Positions 1 through 8,061 of a stretch of 64,000 nt of DNA are shown here, piece after piece. The notes under the pieces were generated by a model, which made no database searches, had not been told where the DNA came from, and saw nothing but the letters and a program-made list of their open reading frames with translations. The translations under genes were made by a program, and so were the position numbers. Numbering within the stretch: the first letter of the stretch is position 1; every line of letters starts with the position of its first letter. This DNA is from Fundidesulfovibrio putealis DSM 16056 (lineage in GTDB: Bacteria; Desulfobacterota; Desulfovibrionia; Desulfovibrionales; Desulfovibrionaceae), in contig NZ_AUBQ01000012.1 of NCBI RefSeq assembly GCF_000429325.1, positions 1 through 64,000 on the forward strand, written 5' to 3'.

Positions 1-1
1 T

Positions 2-1634
2 GAGCCTGTCCCGTGAATGGCCATTAAATACGCTTGCCGCGAAACCGGTATCTTGGTACAAACCCAATCATCCTGGTGCATTAAGATGAGGTTAGCGAGG
101 CATGCCCTACAACTTCCGCAAGTTTGATCCTCACCAGCTCCTTCTTCTGCCGCCCAATCTTGACGACTGGCTCCCCCAGCAGCATCTGGCTCGTTTTCTC
201 GCCGATGTCGTTTCGAATCTGGACCTCAAGCCCCTCCTGCGCCGTTACAGACCCAGCGGGCAAGGGGGCGCGGCGTTCAGCCCGGAGATGATGCTCCGGG
301 TTTTGCTCTACGCGTACTGCGTGGGCGTGCCTTCCAGCCGCAAAATCGCCCAGGCCCTGATTGATGATGTCGCTTTCCGCTGGCTGGCCGCTGGCAACCG
401 CCCCGATTTCAGGACCATTGCCACTTTCCGCCGCCAGCACCTCAAATGCCTCAAACCACTGTTTTTGCAGGTTCTCCTTCTTTGCAAACAAGCTGGCTTG
501 GTCAAGGTCGGAATCGTGGCTTTGGACGGAACCAAGGTCGCGGCCAATGCCGCTCTGGACAGGAACCGGACCTGGGAAAAGCTCACGGCCAAGGAGCAGG
601 CCTTGCTCGCCGAGGTGGAATCGATGCTCAAGCGGGCTGAATCCACCGACAGAGACGAGGATGCCCGTTTCGGCGACGACTCCGGTGACGGCCTGCCGAA
701 GGTGTCCACCGCACATGAGCGGCTGGCCCTGATCCGGCGAGCCAAAGCGGAGCTTGAGGCCCAGGCCAGGGAGGCCGCCAGGGAACAGGAAGACGCCCTC
801 AAGGAACGGGAGCGGGAAGAGAAGGAATCCGGCAAAAGCAAGCGTGGCCGCAAGCCGAAGCCGGTCAGCGCGGAGGTCGAAGCGGAGGCCAAAGCCAACC
901 TGACGGACCCGGAAAGCCGGATCATGAAGACCCGCAAAGGGTACGTCCAGGGGTACAACGCGCAGGCGACCGTGAGCGAGGATCAGATAATAGTTGCGTG
1001 CGACGTGGTGCAAGACTGCAATGATTTTGCGCAATTGAAGCCAATGGTGGAACTGGCCGAGGCCAACCTGTACGAGATCGGCGAAGAACCCGGAAAGCTG
1101 CTGGCGGATGCGGGCTATTGCAGCGAAAACAACCTGGAATACATGGCCCGGCCCGGCGCTCCTGACCCCTATGTGGCCGTGAAGAAGGACCATAAACAGC
1201 GCGGGGACGACGAATCCGCGCCCAGAGGGCGGATGCCGAAGAACCTGACCCAGCGGCAACGGATGGAGCGCAAGCTCAGGACCAAGGCAGGGAAAGCCCT
1301 CTACAAACTGCGCGGTCAGATCGTGGAGGCGGTGTTCGGCCAGATCAAGGACTGCCGGAAGCTTACCCGCTTCCTGCTACGCGGCCTGGACAAGGTGAAA
1401 GGCGAGTTTGAACTCTGGAGTCTGACGCATAATCTGCTCAAACTCTACCGGCATGGTGCGACAAGTGGGTAAGATGGCCAACTGACAGGCATATCAGCGC
1501 AGTTTCAGGGCAATGAGTAGCTCAAATCGCCTCGACGGGCTGCGCAGAGACGTTTTGTGGCGATTTCGACGGGCGAAAAGCGGCAATCAAGGCCGTGCCG
1601 CCCCGCACGGGGAAAATGTTTGGGGGACAGGCTC
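2..1634 (+). mobile_element. IS1182-family insertion sequence, complete
   Basis: The element is bounded by 11-bp perfect terminal inverted repeats, gagcctgtccc at 2-12 and gggacaggctc at 1624-1634. It contains one full-length transposase. The right end lies directly inside a cheB-type reading frame on the minus strand. The left flank is outside the window except for one base, so target duplication cannot be checked. The window edge falling at the IS end suggests an assembly break at a repeated IS. The 1473-1634 stretch is the non-coding right end. Confidence 0.85.
102..1472 (+). CDS. IS1182-family DDE transposase
   Basis: This 456-aa protein catalyses cut-and-paste movement of the surrounding IS. 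The N-terminal part (about residues 10-110) is the DUF772-type transposase domain. The likely catalytic triad is Asp in the VALDGTKVAANA segment, Asp in LADAGYCSENN, and Glu in VEAVFGQIKD. A charged region rich in Glu, Lys and Arg (about residues 205-260) lies between the catalytic parts and is predicted coiled-coil. The reading frame is intact and of family length, so the element may be active. A GAGG ribosome-binding site lies 11 bases before the ATG. Confidence 0.9.
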   Translation: MPYNFRKFDPHQLLLLPPNLDDWLPQQHLARFLADVVSNLDLKPLLRRYRPSGQGGAAFSPEMMLRVLLYAYCVGVPSSRKIAQALIDDVAFRWLAAGNRPDFRTIATFRRQHLKCLKPLFLQVLLLCKQAGLVKVGIVALDGTKVAANAALDRNRTWEKLTAKEQALLAEVESMLKRAESTDRDEDARFGDDSGDGLPKVSTAHERLALIRRAKAELEAQAREAAREQEDALKEREREEKESGKSKRGRKPKPVSAEVEAEAKANLTDPESRIMKTRKGYVQGYNAQATVSEDQIIVACDVVQDCNDFAQLKPMVELAEANLYEIGEEPGKLLADAGYCSENNLEYMARPGAPDPYVAVKKDHKQRGDDESAPRGRMPKNLTQRQRMERKLRTKAGKALYKLRGQIVEAVFGQIKDCRKLTRFLLRGLDKVKGEFELWSLTHNLLKLYRHGATSG

Positions 1635-2520
1635 TTGTACTGAGAGAAATCGTGACTAGTGTTGCGTCCGCGTTTTTCGTCGATATGCTTGGCACGGTGA
1701 TACCAGAGCAATTCGTAAATTCTGCCCGCTAATAAGTATAGACGAATTTTGAGGTCGTGACACTAGTTTGACCGCGCAACAGGATGAAAATCTTTTTTAA
1801 TTCGTTATCTGGTTTGATCGTGATGTGCGGCTTGTGCCCCCCGTGCTTATCAAGCATGTGCTTTGCGTAGAGAATTAATTGGCCAGCCATCTCAGTTGGC
1901 GGCAATTCATAGTCAACCAATCCAGTCCCGAGGGCGCTGCGGGGCATCCCATCATACTCGGTGGATTCTGGGTTCTGGACCAAAATCAGGCCCCCTTCCC
2001 CCTTGATGGCCCGAATTCCCAGGGTGCCGTCATTCCCTGTGCCAGAGAGCACGATGCCAATGGCCTTGTCACCTTGGTCCTGGGCCAGGGAGCGGAAGAA
2101 GAAGTCAATAGGCAGACGTTGGCCTCGGGGGGAAGACGGCTCAAGCAATTGGAGCGCGCCATCTATGAAGGCCATGTCGCGGTTGGGCGGGATGATGTAG
2201 ATGCAGTTGGGCTTGACCACCATTCCGTCCGCCACTTCGTAGACCTTCATGGTGGTATAGCGCTGAATAATATCCGTGAGGATGCTCTTGTGGTCTGGGG
2301 CCAGATGTTGCACCAGCACAAAGGCCATTCCTGGATCGGTATCGGTGGGCATGCCAGAGAAGAATGCCTCAAAAGCCGCCAGTCCTCCTGCGGAAGCGCC
2401 GATCCCGACGACGGGGAAAGATGGCACAGGGGCCTTCACAGGCTCTCTGGTGGGCGTTTCTGCCGAAGGTTCAGGGCTCGTCTTGGGTTTAGACTTCGGC
2501 GGTGCCTGTTTCTTGGCCAT
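1635..2520 (-). pseudogene. cheB-cheR-type chemotaxis gene, disrupted by two insertions
   Basis: The remaining frame encodes a CheB methylesterase domain with catalytic Ser in GIGASAGG, His in VQHLAPDH and Asp in SGTGNDGT. The product ends in LKKIFILLRGQTS, where CheB-CheR fusion proteins normally run on into a CheR methyltransferase. The continuation SHDFSQYK reappears at 1635-1660, after a 101-bp insertion, and is then cut by the IS1182 element. The CheR part would lie left of the window. The start at 2520 is chosen because GGAG lies 8 bases upstream; the first 45 or so residues are a Pro/Lys-rich linker. In the present state a stop at 1729 gives a 263-aa CheB-only product. Confidence 0.8.
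1661..1761. mobile_element. 101-bp MITE-like insertion
   Basis: The insertion is flanked by direct repeats ACTAGT at 1655-1660 and 1762-1767. Its ends are imperfect 21-bp inverted repeats (13 of 21 positions match, starting GT and closing with TTCGTC). It carries no gene. Removing it with one ACTAGT restores a continuous cheB-cheR frame reading QTSHDFSQYK. It is distinct from the IS1182 element 26 bp away and shares no end sequence with it. Confidence 0.65.
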
Positions 2521-2870
2521 TTTAATATCTCCATATCTTGTCGGCAGGCTCGCATGCACTGAGAGAGTTGATGTCTTTCCAGCAGAACCTAGCTTGCAAG
2601 ACATATCATGTCTCACTTCTGGCGATAGTGGGCAAGCATTGAAATGGTGATATACAGAACACATGTGTCCTTCCAAGTGGATGGCCAGGTGGAGTAGCCC
2701 CCTTTTAGACCGGACAGGCTGGCCATGCTTCTTGTGGCCTCATTGTTGAGTGCATGACCGTAGTAGGGACTCTGGAACAATTTAAATCATAACTGAATGT
2801 TACGACCTTCTGTCGCGGTAGAGACCACCCTTTCGGGTGGCCCCCCGCACAGATCCCAGCGAGCGGACGT
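2521..2870. other. intergenic stretch between cheB remnant and relaxase remnant
   Basis: No credible gene is seen. A small perfect hairpin, ccaccc-tttc-gggtgg, lies at 2825-2840. The junction between the chromosomal cheB gene and the plasmid-like remnant must lie in or near this stretch, but no repeat marks it. Confidence 0.4.
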
Positions 2871-3502
2871 CTATAGCTCCAGCCCAATCTCTTTGCTTCG
2901 ATCCCTCGGCTGAAGCCGGAGGACGTTGCCCTTAAGCCTAACAGCCTTGCCCCACTTCGCTCGGGCAAAGAGCATGGCAGCTTCCTGAGTCGTCTCGTCA
3001 TGCGCAGTGAACGCGATCTCCTTGGCCATGTCCCGGATCATACCGCCGTTGGCCAAGTGGATGAACACAATCCCACTGGCGTCGATCGAGCTGGTGAATC
3101 ATGGCGGGGCAATCGCTCAGGGTGGATCATGTTGTAGGCCACGTGCATGTGGAGGTTGTTCGTATTCTTGTGAACGCCGCAATGGCGCTGGTGCTCGGAT
3201 AACCCAATGGTCTTGGCGAATTCTTCCTCGATGGCAATGAACATCTCTGGGTCAGCCGTGCCTCATCCTCTGGTCGAAAGCTCACGATGAGGTGGTATGT
3301 CTTCTCCTTGCTGGTTCGTGTGTTCATGGCCTGGGTGTCGACCGCCTCCTGGATGCCCAGGGCGTAATCGTCACCGGCCAGACATCCAGTGCACCAGCGC
3401 AGTAAGGATTTTCTCGCCTGGATGGTCTGCTGCGGCGATATAGCGGGCCAAGCGCCGGTAGTCGTCATTCTCCGGCTTCTGGAGGACACGTCGACTGATC
3501 AT
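2871..3502 (-). pseudogene. MOBP-type relaxase (mobilization nuclease), frameshifted remnant
   Basis: Read on the minus strand, three successive frames together give a relaxase N-terminus. It starts MISRRVLQKPENDDYRR at 3502. A frameshift near 3385 leads into TSKEKTYHLIVSFRPEDEA. A second near 3245 leads into the block EEFAKTIGLSEHQRHCGVHK, followed by a His-rich NNLHMHVAYN stretch typical of the relaxase metal-binding motif. A third near 3110 leads into a short C-terminal piece ending at 2871. The catalytic C-terminal part is missing. It follows the TraJ/MobC-like gene and the oriT, the usual mob order. It cannot be functional as it stands. Confidence 0.8.
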
Positions 3503-3518
3503 GTTTTACGCCATGTAA

Positions 3519-3848
3519 TCAGATACGGGCGATGGCAGCCTTAAGCTCTTGTTGCCGAGCCTCAATTTGCTTGAGCATACGCCGCACCTCTGTGTGCAAT
3601 TCCTGAATCGGAGTGTCCTTTTCTGACAGACACAGTTTGAAGAGGCCACCAAGCCTTCCAAGGTCGGCATTGACCTTGAGCAATTCGCGCCTGGCGTGTT
3701 GCTTCTCCAGGCTCGGTGTCGGCTGCCCGAGGCAAACACGCTTGATGTAGGTGGACCGGGATAGACCCGCCCGCTCGGCGCTGGTGGAGATCAGCGAGTG
3801 CTCCTCCGTGTTGACGTAGCACCAAAGCGCCAGCTTCTTGGTCGGCAT
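3519..3848 (-). CDS. TraJ/MobC-like relaxosome accessory protein
   Basis: This 109-aa basic protein has a ribbon-helix-helix-like N-terminus (alternating residues LALWCYVNTEE, then SAERAGLSRSTYIKR) and a helical C-terminal half. That fits plasmid mobilization proteins that bind the inverted repeat of an IncP-type oriT and load the relaxase. The oriT-like palindrome lies 65 bp upstream of the start, and the broken relaxase gene follows 16 bp downstream. Family assignment is by sequence pattern; MobC and TraJ subfamilies cannot be separated by eye. Confidence 0.7.
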   Translation of the reverse strand: MPTKKLALWCYVNTEEHSLISTSAERAGLSRSTYIKRVCLGQPTPSLEKQHARRELLKVNADLGRLGGLFKLCLSEKDTPIQELHTEVRRMLKQIEARQQELKAAIARI

Positions 3849-3879
3849 GATCGATCTCTCCGATTAGCGTTGAGCCGAA

Positions 3880-3950
3880 GGCGAATAAGCAATTCTGCCC
3901 CGCAGGGCAGGCGTGAGGTACTAGTACCTCACCTGTCCTGCCTTCAGACC
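3880..3950 (+). other. IncP-like origin of transfer (oriT)
   Basis: The stretch carries a perfect 20-bp palindrome, gtgaggtactagtacctcac, at 3913-3932. Directly after it comes acctgtcctgcc (3931-3942). This resembles the RP4 oriT layout, where a TraJ-bound repeat is followed by the nic region CACCTATCCTGCCC. By analogy the nick would fall between 3940 and 3941. The leading gaataag at 3882-3888 also matches the RP4 oriT context. The TraJ/MobC-like gene and relaxase remnant adjoin it. Assignment is by remembered similarity and position. Confidence 0.65.
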
Positions 3951-4565
3951 CCTTTGTTCCTTATTCCATCGTTTTGTATTTTACGAGAGCAGCCAGACTG
4001 ATTTGAACAACATTGAGAATATTTCAATTCACAACAACATAAAACAATATGGACCAGCAAACATGTCATTTCAAGCAATATGATTCACACATCGGACTAA
4101 CTTTCAGCAATAGCGTTCAATACAATGGCATGAATGTTCAATTTGTCTGATTTTGAAGGTGCGTACGACGAATATTGAGGTCAACGTGGAGGGAATGTGG
4201 GCAGACTCCGTGCGAAGTTCGATTTTGTTTGGATTTCCAAGCCCATCCTAAGGTTTCAGGCGGTCCTGCTGAGGGGGGAGGATGAAAACGAAAAAGCTCC
4301 CGATGCCGAAGGGGCTGCTGATCACTCTTCTTGTATTCTTGCCTCTTGGGATTTATGAGCGACACCTACAGGCCAACCATGCGACACTTATTTGGACAAA
4401 CGAAAGCGCAAAACGAAGTAGACGCTATACGAAGTATGCCCAAGGCGGTTTCAGCTTGGCCCTTGGCGCTTCTGAGTAGGTATTTAGGGTGAAAAGTCGG
4501 AAGGAGAAGACAAGTCTAGACTGCGAGCCCTTACGGCTTGCAACGCTTCAAACAACGATGCCTTG
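3951..4565. other. plasmid-remnant intergenic stretch
   Basis: The sequence is AT-richer than its surroundings from about 3960 to 4140. One open frame on the plus strand, 4282-4479 (65 aa, with a hydrophobic segment LLITLLVFLPLGIY), has a GGAGG directly before its ATG, but the spacing is too short. I cannot support it as a gene. The replication origin that a RepA-type gene would use could lie here; I see no clear iteron array. Confidence 0.3.
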
Positions 4566-5381
4566 CTACTGTTCTTGGCCTGGACTGTATTCCGGTGGAT
4601 AGCCCAAAGCTTCGTTCGTTCGCCGTTGGGCTTCCCGAGCGTCCAGGCCAGTTCGGACATTGCCTGTCCAGGTGGAGTTCCACAGGGCGGCACGCTGCGC
4701 CCTGGATTTCCCATCCTGGTAGCGTTTGAACATGGGCTTTGCGCCGGACACAACGCGCCTCATGAAGTCTGCCAGCTTGCGATTGGCCTTTTGAGCCTTG
4801 CGGCGAAGCGCCTCCGATGCTCTGGCCCGTTCACGCCGTAGCATCGGTCCAAGGCCAAGCCATTCGAAGAAAGCTGAAGTTACGACGCGAATGGCCCTGC
4901 ATCCGAAATATTTCCCTTCGTCGCTTCTGCTTCTTGGCTGGCTCACCTGCATGAACCCAGCCTGCTTCAACTGCCCAATGGCACGCTCGCACCGGCGTTT
5001 ACCGAGACCCGAGCCTCTGACGATGGTCTTCATGTCGATGTCGATGAAACCGTTGGCCAGCGTCGGTACGCCAAGGGCCAGGGATGCCAGCTCAAGGTGC
5101 GACAGAAGTGTTTCCAAAACGACAAGACACGCCTCGCGGCGCTCACTTCGCGTCTTTCGATTAGCCGGGGCCAATAGCGTTGGACATTTCTTTGGGTGGT
5201 CATACCATGCCTTGGCCTGTTCAGCGGCCAGGGACAGGATGCGCGGCAGGCCGCCCTTTCCCTTGCGGATGGGACGCACGGGATCAAGCCGAGGATTCCT
5301 CGGATCATGACCGCAACGGTTCCCGCAGAGCAGACCGGCGAGAAAGGGGACCCCGGACGGGGCGGCAGTGCCAATAGACAA
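4566..5381 (-). CDS. RepA-like plasmid replication initiator
   Basis: This basic protein of up to 271 aa has a winged-helix-like central part (about residues 105-170: DMKTIVRGSGLGKRRCERAI, then QLKQAGFMQVSQPRS). It is followed by an FFEWLGLGPMLRRERARASE segment and a very basic C-terminus. This resembles IncFII/RepA-type initiators, in which a helix-turn-helix block precedes a QPR motif. The start is uncertain: 5381 is a TTG without a clear ribosome-binding site, and no ATG occurs before the conserved core. With the mob genes it marks a captured small plasmid. It is bounded on the right by tRNA-Thr. The function is inferred. Confidence 0.55.
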   Translation of the reverse strand: MSIGTAAPSGVPFLAGLLCGNRCGHDPRNPRLDPVRPIRKGKGGLPRILSLAAEQAKAWYDHPKKCPTLLAPANRKTRSERREACLVVLETLLSHLELASLALGVPTLANGFIDIDMKTIVRGSGLGKRRCERAIGQLKQAGFMQVSQPRSRSDEGKYFGCRAIRVVTSAFFEWLGLGPMLRRERARASEALRRKAQKANRKLADFMRRVVSGAKPMFKRYQDGKSRAQRAALWNSTWTGNVRTGLDAREAQRRTNEALGYPPEYSPGQEQ

Positions 5382-5454
5382 CAGCCGTCCCTCAGGAAAA
5401 CTCGAAGAAAATTTTCCTTTCCGGGACTATTCCGGGACCAGATCGGTTTTTTGG

Positions 5455-5502
5455 CAAAAATAATGGGTTGCATGCGGTGGTAAAAACTGCATGCAACCCA
5501 TT
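5455..5502 (-). terminator. rho-independent terminator of tRNA-Thr
   Basis: A perfect 14-bp inverted repeat, aatgggttgcatgc at 5462-5475 and its complement at 5489-5502, encloses a 13-base loop. Read on the minus strand it is followed by ATTTTT. It lies 12 bp downstream of the tRNA 3' end. Confidence 0.75.
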
Positions 5503-5513
5503 GATTTTCCTAG

Positions 5514-5589
5514 TGGAGCCAGCGTGGGGAATTGAACCCCAGACCTGCTGATTACGAATCAGCTGCTCTACCAACTGAGCTACGCTGGC
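5514..5589 (-). tRNA. tRNA-Thr (anticodon CGT)
   Basis: The 76-nt cloverleaf on the minus strand has an acceptor stem GCCAGCG/CGCTGGC, a D-arm with GGTAGAGC, an anticodon loop TTCGTAA, a T-loop TTCAATT and an encoded CCA end. The RepA-like gene and mob remnants lie on its 3' side, as expected for an element integrated at a tRNA. I found no second copy of the tRNA 3' end to mark the far attachment site. Confidence 0.95.
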
Positions 5590-5953
5590 CAATCGAAGAG
5601 CAGAGTTGATACACAATGGGATTCTGCCGGTCAAGGTTCAAATCAGCAAAGCGCTCCGATGGAGATGGCCGTACCGTGCTCACAGGCCTGGCATTTACCA
5701 GGAATAATTTACGATTACCCCCTGGAACCATCCCCAGCGCCTGCGCCCTGAATATTCACGCGCGTCCTGCAGCCTTACTGCTTCATGCAGGCCCGGCGTT
5801 AAGGCAGGCCTTGCCTGCGCATCGTACTTCAACCTTGACCTTGTAGCGTGCCTGTGCTTTCAATTCGAAAATTGCTCAACTGAGCCCGCCTACTGGAATC
5901 ATGTCGTTCAGCGTCACTGGTCGTCGTCCCGGTCTGTCCGATGGAGAAGGATA
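5590..5953. other. intergenic stretch upstream of the adenylate cyclase
   Basis: No gene is supported here. It must hold the promoters of the leftward tRNA-Thr and the rightward cyclase operon. A short inverted repeat, aaggcagg and ccttgcctg, lies near 5802-5817. No clear -35/-10 pair is assigned. Confidence 0.4.
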
Positions 5954-7990
5954 TTGCCGCAGCCAGCCAGTTCCAGTATAAGATTGCACGCAAATTCCTC
6001 CGTTGCGCAGGCTTTACCTGGCAAGCCTGCCTGCCTTGCACCTCTCCTGGCCGGTTTTCTGATCGCCTTGCTTCTAGTGTTCGTTCAATCGACTCCGCTC
6101 GGGAGCGAAATCGAGGCCCAGGCGCTGGACGTCTTCTTTCTTCTTCGCGGCGCGCGCCCGGCACCTTCCGAAATCGTCATCGTCGCCATCGACGAGCCCT
6201 CCATCCAGGAATTGGGGCTTCCCTGGCCCTGGCCCCGCTCCCTTCATGCAGCGCTGCTGCGCAAGCTGGACAAGGCAGGAGCCCGGCTCGTGGTCATGGA
6301 CGTGGTCTTCGCGGAAAAGACCGTCCCTGCGCAGGACCAGGCCTTCGAGCAGTCTCTTGCGGAAAACGGGCGGGTGATCCTCGCTTCCACTGTGGACAAG
6401 GTCGAGGACCCGGCCTTCAGCAGGATCATGCTTGTGGAACCGCTGGCCGGTTTCAGACAGGCAGCGCTCGGCACGGGCAGCGCGCTCTTCTCTCCGGACC
6501 CTGACGGCTCCATCCGCCGCTTCTCCACCCGGATGGCGGGCGTGCCGACCCTGGCGGCAGCCGCGTTCGGCGCCCTGGCGGCTGCGCCCCCCCCAGACAT
6601 CGACGGCGGCCTGTTGGATCACCTTGGTCCACCCCGCACCATCCGCACCGTATCCTACACCCAGGTGCTGGACGATGCGCACCCCCTGCCCGCACCGCTG
6701 CTGCGCAACGCAGTGGTATTCGTGGGGCGCTCGCTGGCCGCCCCGCCAGAACTCGGCGAACAGGCTGACGCGTTCCGCACCCCGTTCAGCCGCACAAACG
6801 GAATCCCAACCGCTGGCGTGGAATTGCACGCCACGGCGCTGGCAACGCTGCAATCTGGCAACATCGGCGTCCAGGCTCCGGCATGGGCCAGCGCCGCGGC
6901 CGCGTTCTTCCTCCTCCCCCTCGGGGCTCTGCTTCTCTCGCGCCTGTCGCCCCTTTCCGGCGCGCTGGCCAGCCTGGCTGCGGCTGGCGGCGTCCTGGGA
7001 GCCTCGTATCTCCTGTTCATCGCGACCTTCACCTGGTTCCCCTCCCTGCTCCTGGGTTCGGGGCTCCTGACGGTAGAAACGGTCCTGCTCCTGGAGGGGT
7101 ACATGCGCTCCGCCAAGGACAAGCGCCGTATCCGCATGGCCTTCTCCCGTTACGTGTCCCCTGGCGTCGTGGACATGCTGCTGTCCAGGCCCGAACTCCT
7201 TGAACCGGGGGGCCAGGAGGTCGAAGCCACGGTATTGTTTTCGGATCTGGCCGGATTCACGTCCTTTTCCGAGCGCATGCAGCCGGAAGAGCTCATGAAA
7301 GTCCTGAGCGAATATTTCGCCCCCATGACTGCCGTCATCAAGGAGAACTCCGGTACCCTGGACAAGTTCATCGGAGACGCCATCATGGCCTTCTGGGGCG
7401 CTCCGCTGCGCGACGAGCACCATGCGCAGAACGCCTGTCGCGCCGCCCTGGCCATGGGCCGGGCCATGGACGACCTGCGGAACCGGTGGAAGGACCAGGG
7501 CTACCCCATGCTGCATGCCCGCATCGGCATCCATTCCGGCAAGGTCGTGGCGGGAAACGTGGGTTCGCGCGAGCAGATGAACTACACCTGCCTGGGTGAC
7601 ACGGTGAACCTCGCGTCGCGCCTGGAGTCCGTGAACAAGTATTACGGCACCGGGATACTCCTGAGCGGCGAGACGCGCGCCCAGCTCGGCCCCGGCTTCA
7701 TCACGCGCAAGGTGGACGCCATCCGTGTGAAGGGACGGGCCAGGCCAGTGGAGATTCATGAACTGCTCGACCTGGGCGACAGCCCTCCCCCATGGGTTGC
7801 CCTGCACGAATCGGGTCTGGCGGCGTATGCGGCGCGGGATTTCACCGGGGCTGCGGACATGTTCGCAAGCGTCCTGGACATGAAGCCTGGAGACGGCCCT
7901 GCCGCCTTGCTGCTCAGGCGCTGCCGCACGTTGCTCGAGTCTCCTCCGGACGCACAGTGGGATGCGATCCACGTCATGGAGTCGAAATAG
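5954..7990 (+). CDS. CHASE2-domain class III adenylate/guanylate cyclase
   Basis: This 678-aa membrane sensor makes a cyclic nucleotide. A first membrane helix (about residues 28-47) leads into an extracytoplasmic CHASE2 sensor (about 50-310). Two to three further helices (about 313-385) and the cyclase domain (about 420-620) follow. Metal-binding aspartates are seen in LFSDLAGFTSF (about 432) and GDAIMAFWGAP (about 476). The NLASRLES motif supplies the Asn and Arg of the active site. A short TPR-like tail follows. The start is a TTG with AGAAGG upstream; no ATG precedes the first membrane helix. The next gene begins 71 bp downstream and is probably co-transcribed. ATP versus GTP use cannot be settled by eye. 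Confidence 0.88.
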   Translation: MPQPASSSIRLHANSSVAQALPGKPACLAPLLAGFLIALLLVFVQSTPLGSEIEAQALDVFFLLRGARPAPSEIVIVAIDEPSIQELGLPWPWPRSLHAALLRKLDKAGARLVVMDVVFAEKTVPAQDQAFEQSLAENGRVILASTVDKVEDPAFSRIMLVEPLAGFRQAALGTGSALFSPDPDGSIRRFSTRMAGVPTLAAAAFGALAAAPPPDIDGGLLDHLGPPRTIRTVSYTQVLDDAHPLPAPLLRNAVVFVGRSLAAPPELGEQADAFRTPFSRTNGIPTAGVELHATALATLQSGNIGVQAPAWASAAAAFFLLPLGALLLSRLSPLSGALASLAAAGGVLGASYLLFIATFTWFPSLLLGSGLLTVETVLLLEGYMRSAKDKRRIRMAFSRYVSPGVVDMLLSRPELLEPGGQEVEATVLFSDLAGFTSFSERMQPEELMKVLSEYFAPMTAVIKENSGTLDKFIGDAIMAFWGAPLRDEHHAQNACRAALAMGRAMDDLRNRWKDQGYPMLHARIGIHSGKVVAGNVGSREQMNYTCLGDTVNLASRLESVNKYYGTGILLSGETRAQLGPGFITRKVDAIRVKGRARPVEIHELLDLGDSPPPWVALHESGLAAYAARDFTGAADMFASVLDMKPGDGPAALLLRRCRTLLESPPDAQWDAIHVMESK

Positions 7991-8061
7991 AAGTTGTTTT
8001 GAACGTCGCGTTCTCAGGAATGGAGTACCTTGAAAAGACAACTGCATCCACGGAGAGAGAC

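Noticed and set aside
1505-1711. 68-aa minus-strand frame at the IS end
   Set aside because: It is a composite of MITE sequence, a cheB-cheR scrap (SHDFSQYK) and the IS1182 end, not a gene.
4282-4479. 65-aa plus-strand frame with a hydrophobic segment
   Set aside because: GGAGG abuts the ATG with no spacing, no family match, and it lies in a decayed plasmid stretch.
5514-5540. Second attachment site for the plasmid remnant at tRNA-Thr
   Set aside because: No repeat of the tRNA-Thr 3' end is found on the left side within the window.
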